From: Verticillium longisporum
Taxonomy: Eukaryota > Ascomycota > Sordariomycetes > Glomerellales > Plectosphaerellaceae
Length of the DNA stretch: 64,000 nucleotides
Assembly: GCA_019188255.1 (NCBI GenBank)
Contig: JAETXT010000009.1
Location: 1,674,001-1,738,000, forward strand
Direction of reading: 5' to 3'
Translations under genes and position numbers: made by a program
Notes under the pieces: generated by a model
Database searches by the model: none
Seen by the model: only the letters and a program-made list of their open reading frames with translations
Told to the model about the DNA's origin: nothing
Shown here: in pieces, positions 46,010 to 56,190 of the stretch
Position numbering within the stretch: the stretch's first letter is position 1
Layout of the letters: each line of letters begins with the position of its first letter

Positions 46010-46625
46010 GCAATGTTACTCGTTGGTCGATGTTTCGGGTTCATGTGTGCTGCATGTTACGATGGGAAGGGGGGAGGGGAGGGGAACGGCGATACGAACA
46101 TGAGGTTCGGGGTCGGAACGGGGGAAAAATAAAGGAGGAAAGAGCACGGCCACTGATGGCCGCATCACATGTCATGAGGAGGCGAGATTTGCAGTGCAAG
46201 GCAAGGCAAAGCAAGGTAGCAAGGCATGGTGATGCTGGAAGAATCAGGCCACAGGCGTTGGATGAAACGAGTCGGCTGCAGGATACAAGCAGCCAGCAAT
46301 AAGATGAACAAGAAGCAAAACGCCAAGATGCCTACACGGCGGTGGTGTTGGATGATACGCACGCGGCAGTGATGTTGAAGGGTCGGCAGGACGGAGGAAT
46401 AGATGGTACGTGGGTCAGGGAGGAGGGGGGACGAGCCGGACGGCCTGCGGACGGATTAATTGCGACGAGATGAGAGGTGGTGCTGGCCTCTCGCGGTGGC
46501 CTGAAGCGGGAGGCTCGTTCGTGATGTGCATGGCCCCGGCTGTCTCACCAACATTGGGACCCTGGGAACGCACATGGGCGCAGAGCCGCGCTCGAACGAT
46601 GTAGGGTGTCTGGAGGTCAGGGTTC

Positions 46626-46672
46626 AGATGGCGGAAGGCAGATGGCGGAAGGCAGATGGCAGATGGCAGATG
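46626..46672. repeat. CAGATGG / CGGAAGG tandem repeat
   Basis: Two 14-base units (CAGATGGCGGAAGG) followed by two to three CAGATGG units in non-coding DNA. Confidence 0.8.
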
Positions 46673-46900
46673 CAGTGATGGATCGGAGCAGAGAGGTGCA
46701 TGTACCTGAGGTGCGCGCCTGGGGGTGTGAGGTCAGAGACGGAGAAATTCGCCATTGGCTGAGGCGTGGGAAAGTGGCCCGATGAGGAGGTGCTGGTTGA
46801 GGCTATCGCGATTGGGTTCTGGAAAGGCTTTGGTGCCAGGTACCTAGGTGCCTGAGGATGGTGCTGCTAAGCAGGTGTGCGAGGTGCTACATGTCAGTAT

Positions 46901-46929
46901 ACCTACGGTACCTAGGCACCTAGGCACCT
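46901..46929. repeat. GGTACCTAGGCACCTAGG palindromic motif cluster
   Basis: Contains GGTACCTAGGCACCTAGG and lies about 50 bp after a similar near-palindrome at 46836-46854 (CCAGGTACCTAGGTGCCTG). The same core recurs in several other intergenic regions of this window. Confidence 0.7.
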
Positions 46930-47891
46930 CTGTAGCCCCCCGGACTGATATGTTTTGGTGAGATGGTAGGAGGGAGACCTCGACGTGGGGTAACAAGGCA
47001 CCCCCTGATCCACCCCCCACGATTTAGCCTGAGGGGGATTGCCCACTGTCATGTCACTCTCCCAGCACCCAAGTCTCGTTCAAAAGGATCCATGATTTCT
47101 TGTCACGACATGCGTCCTCATGGCAAGAGAAGACGCCGAGAATATACATCAAGATTTCTAAGCAGAGGATGCGAGACGTAATGATTAGATACTCCCACGT
47201 TGGTCTTCGCGCCTCTGCTTTGAAATGCTACCGTGAGAAAGAGGGGCACTGAGGGGGCCAGGAGCGGGTACACGGAGGGGCACACGCTGTCTCTGCCGAC
47301 GCGTCTATCCAGCCGTCCATCAGCGAGGCGGGCAAGTCATCAGATGGGAGGGATCAGATGGGAGGGATCAGATGTTCGCGCAGAGGCTCCGAGGCTCCCC
47401 CCTCCCCCCTCCCCCCTGCCCTCGAAGGTGACGGGCGGGATCTGGAAGCTTAGCTGGAGGCCACGCCGCGTTCGTCTAGCCTGGGCCGATACCTACCCGG
47501 CCAGGACGAGGATGAAGGATGGAGGACGATGGCTTCTGGCCGCACCCCTACGCCTATGCCTGCGCCTGCGCCTGCGCCTACGGACGTCGCACAAAACATG
47601 GTGCGCGCCGCCGCCCCTCCGGTCCGTCCGACTGGGGGCATGTCGTGCCTCACCTTCCATCACCCAAACGAAGGACGAGGGGGGTATCCTGACTGACGGC
47701 AAAGTACTTAAAGCCCACCCCTCCAGCTCTCTGCCCCTCACAGCCTACTACCACTCCCAATTGACCAAGGTAGAGAGACACACACCTCACATCCCCCTCC
47801 CACGCACAGCAGGCTAGATCAACAAGAGCTCCGACGGCGAGGCACATAGTCCCGCCTCTCCCCTCTTCGCCCCCCCTCGTCCCTCCGTGGC

Positions 47892-48694
47892 ATGAAGCTA
47901 GCGCTCCGCCGCATCCCCCCTCGCATCCCGACGCTTTCCGCGCACCACCAGCAGCAGCAGAACCACCACACCTCGGCTGCGCACCGTACGAACCCGACCG
48001 CCTCCTCGCCCACAACCTCGTCCGGCCCCAACGCCATCCACCCCCCGACCCGTCTCGCCCTCCAGCGCCGAACCCCAGGCACGCGGACGCAAAGCCAGCC
48101 GCCCGCCGCACGCGCCCATCTCTCGACCTCAACGACACGGCCCGCGAGCCCGCGACAGACGGTCACCATGGCGAACCGCGTCCACCGCGTCACCATGTTC
48201 AAGCTGCCGAACAAGGACCACCAGGAGAAGCTCCTCGCGGCCTACAGGACGCTGTCTGCCGAGCAGAAGAAGGTGCGCTCTGCTCTACCTCCCGTTTTCC
48301 CGTCAGCTGGTGCCGCATGGATGCAGAGAGGCCACGCCGTCTTGCAAGATGTTTCCCGTGAAAGGCTGTACCCGGAAAAGAAGCAGAAAAAAAGAGCCTG
48401 ATCGGCCCAAAATACAGTCTACAGCGACCAAACAGGAGCTACGCTGACACACCGCAGGACGGCGCCCCCTACATCCTCTCCCTCGTCGTCGGCCCCGCGC
48501 TCGCCGACCCCCGCTCCAAGGGCTACACCATTGTGGCCAAGACGGAGTTTGCGAGCCTCGCCGACATGCGCTGGTACGACGACGAGTGCCCCGCGCACGC
48601 CAAGCTCAAGGCCCTCGTGCCCGAGTTTGGCCTCAACCCGCCCGAGGACATCATGTCCATCTACTTTGAGCCGGGGCACGTGGCCGTCTTGTAG
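47892..48694 (+). CDS. stress-responsive A/B-barrel (Dabb) domain protein
   Basis: Exon 1 is 47892-48272 and exon 2 is 48458-48694, with an intron of 185 bp (GTGCGC...CGCAG) between whole codons. The long form is 205 residues. The Dabb domain covers the last 110: NRVHRVTMFKLPNKDHQEKL, then EQKK joined to DGAPYILSLVVGPAL, then YTIVAKTEFASLADMRWY and ending FEPGHVAVL. Dabb proteins are small dimeric alpha+beta barrels. Some are polyketide cyclases, others stress proteins; the reaction here is unknown. The first 92 residues are Ser/Thr/Pro/Arg-rich with almost no acidic residues, like a mitochondrial presequence. A second in-frame ATG at 48168 in good context (TCACCATGG) would give a 113-residue protein of standard Dabb length. 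Either or both starts may be used. Confidence 0.82.
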
Positions 48695-49295
48695 GCGGGA
48701 GATGCGGTGCTGTCTGATAGCGGGGAGGGGGGTGAATTTGAGGAGCTTTGGAGGTGGTCAATGGGACACGGGTGGAGAGCCGATGGATGCGACATGCCTT
48801 TAGGAGCGAGAACGACCTCAGGTTCAACGGCACGTACTGGGCGCTCCAGATATTGTGGCAGAATTCAGCTTCCGGGCCAGTCATATGATATCGCTTGATC
48901 GCACTGTATCAGATGAGCATCTTGCAAGTGGGCGGTTGAGCCGGCTCTGCTGGGCTCCAAAGTACCTGAGACCGTTCTCGCTCCTAAAGGTATGTCGCAT
49001 GGCGCATGGCGCATGGCAAAAGATCGTAGAGGCCCATCAGGGTTCGTGGAAAACATGTAAATTGAACGTATGACCAAGGCCATGTATGCGCAACATTACT
49101 GCTGAAAGAAAACCCGTCGTTTTGTCTGCCTACATGGAGAGGCATTCATGCACCCGTCAGCAACACCTGCCAGATCACCCCTTTTGGCCAAAGGTGTCTC
49201 TCCCCCTCGTGGCATCCATTCCGCTATGAAGCATGGTCCCCCTTGTCATAACCCCCTCTCTACGGGCATCAGCCACGTGCAAAGCAAGGGGCCCC
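48695..49295. other. intergenic region carrying an inverted-repeat element
   Basis: It lies between convergent genes. The main content is the inverted repeat at 48787-49000, listed separately. I see no coding sequence. Confidence 0.6.
48787..49000. repeat. 214-bp element bounded by 37-bp inverted repeats
   Basis: The left arm, 48787-48823, includes CCTTTAGGAGCGAGAACG. The right arm, 48964-49000, is its reverse complement at 34 of 37 positions, and the three mismatches are all transitions. The 140-bp centre has no open frame. It could be a MITE-like element or a large stem-loop in the 3' flank of the Dabb gene. I could not find a convincing target-site duplication. Confidence 0.75.
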
Positions 49296-50123
49296 TCACT
49301 CGGCCGCAAACAGGCTCATGTAAATCCCCCAGCCCACGCCCGCCAGGCCGCCCACAAGGTTCCGCATGGGCACCGTCTTGACAAAGGCAAAGTTGACGAG
49401 GCTGACGGCGGGCCAGAGGCGCCACCCGGCCGTGATGATGGGCACAAACTCGCGGCGGGCCTGGGCGAGGACGGCGCGCCAGTCGACACGGGCGTAGTCG
49501 ACGGCGGCGCCCGAGACGAGAAAGGCGGCCGACTGGGCGGGGTCGTCGAGGCCGGCGGGCCGGCGCATGGCGGCCTTGAGGCCGTTCATGAAGAGGGCAA
49601 AGAGGAACGTGTTGACGGCGGCGCCGGCCGTCTGATCGAGGAGCGTCTTGGTCAGCGTGTTGCGCATGTTGAGCTTGGGCTCGACGAGGGCCGAGCGGGC
49701 GGCGGCCTGGTCGAGGGCGGCGTCGTCGGAGCGGGCGGCCTTTTCGACGGCGGCTGTCGTGGGCGCGGCGTGGTAGGCGGGGAAGGTCGACTCGAGAAAG
49801 TCTTGCCTGGAGATATTGGTCAGAGGCGGTGCGAAGAATGCGTAGTGGCTGGAGCACCAGCATTGCGCTGCGATCATGACGTACCAGAGGTAATTCGGCG
49901 GCGTGTTGACGATGGTCCAGATGATGAACTGCACGACGGGGACCCAGTCGACGATAAAGGGTTTCTGGAGGAGACAAGGTCAGCCGTCGGCAAGCAGCGA
50001 GCGGAACAGCCAAGGGCATCTCACATCGTCACGGAACGACGTCAGGGCCTGGGCCAGAAGATTAGACGTCGCCGAGAGGACGACGCCCTGGAGCGTCACG
50101 CTGACTATCGGTGGCAGAGACAT
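49296..50123 (-). CDS. Mpv17/PMP22-family membrane protein
   Basis: An integral membrane protein of the peroxisomal or mitochondrial inner membrane; family members are thought to form channels or affect organelle homeostasis. Exons are 50123-50025, 49964-49885 and 49806-49296. Intron 1 is 50024-49965 (GTGAGA...CCAG). Intron 2 is 49884-49807 (GTACGT...CCAG), 78 bp and divisible by three, so an unspliced reading stays open; splicing restores the family sequence NYLWQDFLESTFP. The total is 229 residues. Start MSLPPIVSVTLQGVVLSATS; then PFIVDWVPVVQFIIWTIVNT and, near the C terminus, the family motif AGWRLWPAVSLVNFAFV followed by LVGGLAGVGWGIYMS. Four hydrophobic segments can be seen. Which family member (Mpv17, Sym1, PMP22 or PXMP2-like) is uncertain. 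Confidence 0.88.
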
Positions 50124-51261
50124 GTCGGCGGTGTGTATCTGGGGAGTATCAGAGGCGAGCGAGAGAGAGGCTGGTCCGAGGGACCCGAGCTGTGGACTGT
50201 GGACTGTGTGGAGGATCGGCCTTTATATGTGAACACCGATCAACGACGGATCAATGAGCCGTGATCCCGGCGTCGCAATGAGGATCCGGTCCGGGGTGCA
50301 AGTGTGATGTTGGTGGAGGTGGAGAGAGAGCTCAGTCGCCAAAAGGAGCTAAAAGGGCGGCGTCCTCTTTGGCGATTACGTTGAACAGGTGCAAGCAGTA
50401 GACCAAAATCGACGAATTGTAACTGAATCATAACAGAAAGAGAACAGGCCTCGACGGCATGTATACAGCGAGCAAAGGGACAGCTTTCGAGATCAGGAGG
50501 ATGCGTAGGTCAACAGCTGACGGGATGTAGGACCGCCATTTGGGACACGTGGAGGGTCAACGTGGGGTTCGCCAGCAGCTACGACCGTGCGAGCGCCCAG
50601 CGGCAGCTGCCCGAAGATGGTCTGTGGAGGCGGCTGTATCGAGCGAGCAGCGCGGTAACCACTGCAACCACTGCAACCACTACAACCACTGCTCATGTGG
50701 GGAGCGATTCGACCGTTTAAACCCGTCCGGGACTAGCCATTGACGACACCGTGTGGACGCAGGGGGGAACGCAGAGGGGTCATTGATCTTTGCCGAAGAT
50801 TCACCGCCATCAGTTTTCCGCCTTTCCGCCTTTCCGCCTTTCCGCCGAGGACCAAGGACCAAGGACCACGCACATGTCAGCCGCAACAGGTCACGCTCTG
50901 AACCACACGCCTGGCTTTAAAAAGACAAGTCCTCTTCTGTTTTTTTGACACGCATGTAATCGCTTGACGCCCAGTCATGAAACTCGTCGCTTGTTGCCAC
51001 GCCCATGCGAGGCACCTCCCGCGACACCTGTGATCATCCTGCTCCCGTGCCCAACTCCAGAGCCTGCGTCTCCCCATTTTTTCCTCTTTGAAATTTGCGT
51101 GCCTGCCAGCCAGTCCCTTTGGATCGACATGTTGTGCTCGTATGGTGCACCTTGGCGCTCGCATGGTGCACTTTGGCGCTCGCATGGCCTCTGCCGAGGT
51201 GTTGTCCCATACGTTGACTGTTTGTGTGTTGCTTTCGCGCCTAGGATGGCCTCACCCCAGA
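50124..51261. other. intergenic region with pentanucleotide-type repeats
   Basis: Upstream of the Mpv17-family gene (-) and 3' flank of Yif1 (-). It has an ACCACTGCA repeat at 50656-50691 and a CCGCCTTT repeat at about 50815-50843. I see no gene. Confidence 0.6.
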
Positions 51262-52409
51262 TCAAGGCCGGGTCAGAACCCACATGCCCAGCAACTGCGC
51301 GCCGTACGAGTAGCCAAACAGAAACTGCGTCCGCTGGTTGCGCTTCGCCCGCGAGTCCGTCTGCATCTGCATGCCGCCGCCTTGAATGTTGTTCTCTGGG
51401 AGGAGGACGTACTTCAACGACCGCATCTATGCCAGTGTCAGCCTTGGAAACCTAGTTGTCCTCACCATGTGGGTGTAAAAGGCCAAGGAGAAAAAGGGAC
51501 GCACCAAAAAGAACGAATTGGCGAGGAACGTGTAGAGAAAGACGGTCCAGCCCACCCAGCCACCGGTGCCCTTGCCGCCGTTGACAATCTCGCTGACCGT
51601 CACCGTCACGATAATGCCGATGAACTTGTAGCCCGAGTACGCAATGAGGTCGTACAGCTGCGAGTCGTTGGATATGCCAATGAGGTAGCATCCCAGCTTG
51701 AGGATGGCAATCTCGACGACGACGACGACGAGACCCCACGACGCCGTGATGCCGAGGAGCTCGGGCTGGAACTGGCCGCGGAGACCGGCGATGAGGGTCG
51801 ACAGCAGGATGTACGTCACGAGGGCCATGACGGGGATGTACATGTCGGGGCTGTTGACGTCGTCGCGCGGTGGCAGGTAGAAGCCGTCCTGGCCGTTGGG
51901 GCCCGTCGCCTGTTTGCGCGACCAGGGCTTGTGCCGCCAGGGGAAGAGCACGAGGAAGATCTTGTTGATGACGTACGAGTTGGTGACGTTGAAGTAGTGC
52001 TTCAGCGCGTTGACGTTGACGTAGCGGTTGAACTGCAGGGAGAGCGCCCATGTTAGCCGGGGGAGGGGCACAGCTCGCCATGCTGGGGTGCAGCGATCGG
52101 ACCGGTCAGGGAACCCACGTTCTGCTCCATGTACTCCTGGCCATGCTTGAAGGCCGTCTGGCCAAACTGTGCCGCGACCTGCGCCGTCGGGTCGTTCATG
52201 AACTGGCCGTATGCGCCAAAGACATTACCGCTCGAGCCGCCTTGCTGCTGGTAAGGGCTGCCGCCGTAGCCCTGTTGCGAGCCCTGTTGCGAGCCCTGCT
52301 GCGACACCGGTGGAGGGGGAGACCGGAGCTGGGGGACTGTCGAGACGTGTTGCGGGACGGGGTGGTGCAAGGGGGGCGACTGCCCGTATGTGGTCGGCCG
52401 CTGCTGCAT
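51262..52409 (-). CDS. YIF1: Yif1/Hrf1-family ER-Golgi transport protein
   Basis: A multi-span membrane protein of COPII vesicles that works with Yip1 and Ypt-type Rab GTPases in ER-Golgi traffic. Exons are 52409-52119, 52032-51466 and 51426-51262, with introns 52118-52033 (GTGGGT...GCAG) and 51465-51427 (GTGAGG...ATAG, only 39 bp). The total is 340 residues. The N terminus is Gln/Pro/Ser-rich (QQGSQQGSQQGYGGSPYQQ). The Hrf1 domain begins FGAYGQFMNDPTAQVAAQFG and continues FNRYVNVNALKHYFNVTNSY and FPWRHKPWSR, followed by about five membrane spans. The last exon restores the family C terminus (SLKYVLLPENN, then AQLLGMWVLT). The 39-bp second intron is unusually short but needed for the conserved end. 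Confident call. Confidence 0.95.
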
Positions 52410-53094
52410 CGTGGGCAGGGAGCCAGAGGGCGCCTCACAGCAGACGGTGCTGTTGTGCTGGTTTGGATGGGTGTATAGGTGGATTGGTTGCAGTTGTTTT
52501 GTGTCGAGAGACGTCTCGGTGCGCGTGTGTGGTGGGTGAGTTTGCTTGGTGTTCGTAATGTTGAATGTGTGATGCCTCTACAACTGGCAAGGTGTTTATT
52601 TCAGGGTTGAGCCTGCACAGCTCCAGGCTGCCAGCACGAGTCGAGCTGCTCCCTGCTGGAGCTACCTATGCGATGCGCACTGTATTTACAGCGCTATATG
52701 GTACGGGGCGCACCGTGCGAGCACGCCGCGCGGAACATTGTGCCACCGGTCCCCACTAGTGCGGGGATGCCGTGCGCCAACACGTCTCTGGAGCTTCCAC
52801 GGTGGCCTCGAAGGGTCCAGATGGACATTCTCTTATCGCTATCGCCGGCCTCGCCCACTTCTGCGTCCCTCATGCCACACACACCTGGGGAGAAGGGGGG
52901 CCAGCAACACCTTGGGAACAGCTGCGTCTGCGTCGGAGATTCCATAACTCCAACTCGTCTCTTGTCTGAGCCCTCACGTACTCGTTCTCTTTTCTGCTCA
53001 CCTCTTTTGCTCTCTTCTTCTCAATCTGACCCTTCAAGCTCCACAGCATCTCGACCTCCCGCATACATCCTCACCCAATCCCTAATCACACACC
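52410..53094. other. divergent promoter region (YIF1 / SRP receptor)
   Basis: Two secretory-pathway genes are transcribed away from this 685-bp region. Pyrimidine-rich DNA at 52970-53080 precedes the SRP receptor ATG. No gene seen. Confidence 0.6.
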
Positions 53095-55394
53095 ATGTTG
53101 GACGCATTCGAGATCATCACAACCTCTGGCGTTGTCCTCTGGTCAAGGTCATACACCCAAGTCAGCTCGTCCCTCATCAACAGCTTCATCTCCGACGTCT
53201 TCATCGAGGAAAAGGGCGCCAATGCCGCCACACGCGACGACCAGTCCGCAGCGACAAACCCTCCCTACAAGACCGACCAGCACACTCTCAAGTACACCTT
53301 TGTGAAGGAGCTGGGTGTCATCTTCGTGGTGCGCAATCCCAATCCCCCACCGTTACCCCTCCTCCTCCTCCTCCTCCTCCTCCTCCTCCTCCTCCTCCTC
53401 CTCCTCCTGGCGCATCATTACCCCAAGTTCCGGCGACGCCCGACTAACACCCACATCCGTCTTCCTGTAGGCCGTCTACCGATCACTCCTGCACCTGTCG
53501 TGGATTGACAAGCTCGTCGACAACATCAAGACCCTTTTCGTCAACCTCTACGGCGAGCAGCTCAAGAAACCCGGCACGTCCATCGTTGACTGCGACAAGT
53601 TCGACAACTACTTTGACCAGCAGATCAAGGAGCTCGAGGGCACCACTGCCAAGCCCGACGTTCACGCGCGTGATCAAGGCCTTCTGCCACAGCAGGAAGA
53701 GGCTGCGTCCGGAAACTTTGGCGACGAGCCGCCTCTCCCGCCCGGTCTACACTACAGAGGTATGCTCGCTCGAGGCCCTGGTCCCTGGTCGAATCGACAC
53801 CCCAAGATGCAATAATACTGACCCCCTACCCCAGGCCGGGCCCTCCAGGGTGCAAACGAGGTCTCATCGGCCGCCTCGACCCCGGGCGCGACACCGACAG
53901 TGTCGCGCCCCTCGACCCCCGGCGGAAGCAACCTCGTCGTGGGCAAGGCCGGCCCCGGCGGCAAGATGTCGCGCCGCGCGCGCAAGGTGCAGAACGCTGC
54001 CAGCTCGGCGCCCGTGTCCTCTGGCGACGAGGCCTCGAGGCCGCGCCTGAAGACGAACAAATCGGCCAAAAAGGGCAGAAAGTGGGACGACGACGGCATG
54101 GCGGACGAGGACGACGGCGTGCAGCTCGATTACTCCACCGCGGCCAGGTCCATCGCGAGCGACTCGGACGCCGAGCCGGCGACGGCGCGCTCCACAGCGG
54201 TCGAGCAAATCGAATCGTCCACATGGGGCTCCACGACGTCCAAGGGACAATTTGTGCTCAAGGACCTCGACGACGAGGTGCACAGCATCTTGGCCTCGGC
54301 CCAGTCCAAGGCCAACGCCGAGAAGGCGGCCGCCCCCTCCAACGGTCTCCTCGGGTCGAGCCTCAACACCATCACCGGCCTGTTCCGGAACGTGGTCGGC
54401 GGCAAGACGCTCACCCAGGACGACCTCAACAAGGCCATGAAGGGCATGGAGGAGCATCTGCTGAAGAAGAACGTGGCGCGAGAAGCCGCCGTCAGGCTGT
54501 GCGAGGGTGTCGAGAAGGAGCTCCTCGGCGTCAAGACGGGCAACTTTGAGAGTAAGCGCTGCTGCCCCCTTTGGCAGCGAGCCTGCCCCCTCGCTGGAGA
54601 GCAACACGCTGACAGAACGCAGGCATCAACACGAGGATCCAGTCGGCCATGGAAGCGTCGCTCACCAAGATGCTGACGCCGACCAGCTCCCTCGACCTCC
54701 TTCGCGAGATTGACGCCATCACGCGGCCCAGCGCCGTCTCGCTGCGCTCGGCGCGGCCCTACGTCATGTCCATCGTCGGCGTCAACGGCGTCGGCAAGTC
54801 GACCAATCTCTCCAAGATTTGCTTCTTCCTGCTGCAGAACAAGTACCGCGTCCTCATCGCGGCCGGCGACACGTTCCGCTCGGGCGCCGTCGAGCAGCTG
54901 GCCGTGCACGTCCGCAACCTCACGGAGCTCACGGCGCGCGAGGGCGGCAAGGTCGAGCTCTACCAAAAGGGCTACGGCAAGGACGCCGCCCAGGTGGCCC
55001 GCGACGCCGTCGCCCACGCCGCGGCCGGGGCTTCGACGTCGTCCTCATCGACACGGCCGGCCCCCGCCACAACGACCAGCGCCTCATGAGCTCGCTCGAA
55101 AAGTTTGCCAACTTTGCCAGGCCCGACAAGATCCTCATGGTCGGCGAGGCCCTCGTCGGCACCGACTCGGTCGCCCAGGCCCGCAACTTCAACGCCGCCT
55201 TTGGCGCCGCCCGCGGCCTCGACGGCTTCATCATCTCAAAGTGCGACACGGTCGGCACCATGGTCGGCACCCTCGTCTCGCTCGTCCACGCCACCAACGT
55301 CCCCGTCCTCTTTGTCGGCGTCGGCCAGCACTACTCGGACCTGCGCAACTTTAGCGTCAAGTGGGCCGTCGAGAAGCTGCTGAGCAGCTCCTAG
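53095..55394 (+). CDS. signal recognition particle receptor alpha subunit, frame disrupted once
   Basis: The ER-membrane-associated GTPase that docks SRP-ribosome complexes. Exons are 53095-53328, 53471-53759, 53835-54551 and 54623-55394. The N-terminal SRX longin-like domain (MLDAFEIITTSGVVLWS through AVYRSLLHLSWIDKLVDNIK) is followed by a charged linker (GPGGKMSRRARKVQ) and the NG GTPase domain: G1 loop GVNGVGKSTN, then GDTFRSGAVEQLAVHV, the G3 region IDTAGPRHNDQR, SKCDTVGTMVG and a normal C terminus. Two oddities. At about 55021-55030 the frame must change: HAA continues as RGFDVVLIDTAG only if one base is missing in GCGGCCGGGG. The G3 motif is DTAGP where the family has DTAGR. Splice phases otherwise agree. 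Intron 1 contains a long CTC microsatellite. Confidence 0.93.
53358..53408. repeat. (CTC)n microsatellite in SRP receptor intron 1
   Basis: About 17 uninterrupted CTC triplets inside the 142-bp first intron, a pyrimidine tract far longer than splicing needs. Read as protein it would give poly-leucine, which is not part of the family. Confidence 0.95.
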
Positions 55395-56190
55395 TGCTCT
55401 GTTGCTTCGATTCGGCCCTTGTCCGTGCCTTCGGGGAGAGCCTGAACCATGCCTGTGCCCATGAAGCAGTCTGTGTGATTTAAATCTTCCCCTTGTCTCT
55501 TTTTTTGGATGGGATTAATAATTGATACCCTCTTGGAACTACAACTCGTCCCGTAATGCTTGCAAATCAGTATATGTATGAATGTTTACATGTCTCGTCA
55601 TGTCGCGAAAAAGAAACATGTTTTGCAAAAATGGTGGAGAATTATTACTATATACTACAAGCCGGCCTACGTGGCCAGCGGCAGGGAGCACATTAACATG
55701 GTGACCCCGTAGCCAAAACGCATCCTGAGCTGTGATAAGCAGAGAGCGGCAAATAAGCAGTCAATATCGACCAAAGCGAGAGCAGACAAAAAAAGCCAGC
55801 CAGCCATCATCCACCGCCGACCCCTTTTTTGAAAACCTCGTTGAAGACCCCGCTATGCAGAGAGTGAGAGAGCGAGTAACAAATGAGAGAGAGTGTGTGG
55901 AAGAAGAAAAAGAGAGCAAAACTGGCAAAACAGCAGAGAGTTCAATCAAAAGACCAAAAACGACAGGCCGTCAGCCGAGACGTCCAGAGCCCCGCGTATC
56001 GCAGGCGCAGAGTCCGCATACGCTTTGGGGATGCAGTGCTCGCTGGAAAGAAAGTGGGTATCAATCTACATTGTGTGCATTGGGGTTTGATGGTATTCTG
56101 GATGGATGTATGCGGAGGTCCAGTCTTCGTGTCTTTGATGTACGTTTTCGACAAAGGAAAGAATAGCGACAGCTTCAAGGACATCAAATT
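55395..56190. other. AT-richer convergent intergenic region
   Basis: Between the 3' ends of the SRP receptor (+) and the long coiled-coil gene (-). AT content is high at 55500-55660, typical of 3' UTRs. I do not support the short frames at 55732-56194. Confidence 0.6.

Larger units (their letters stand above)
46010..47891. other. 1.9 kb intergenic region with short repeats
   Basis: I see no gene I can support. The frame at 47233-47817 is low-complexity. It has a GGCAGATGGCGGAA-type repeat at 46626-46672, two copies of palindromic GGTACCTAGG-containing sequence at 46836-46854 and 46901-46929, and an ATGGGAGGGATCAG repeat at 47340-47374. Confidence 0.55.

Noticed and set aside
49233..50264. 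A 343-codon plus-strand frame
   Set aside because: It is the antisense shadow of the Mpv17-family gene, rich in Gly/Glu/Arg as expected of reversed GC-rich coding DNA.
51088..52056. A 322-codon plus-strand frame opposite YIF1
   Set aside because: Antisense shadow; the minus strand carries the conserved Hrf1 domain with matching introns.
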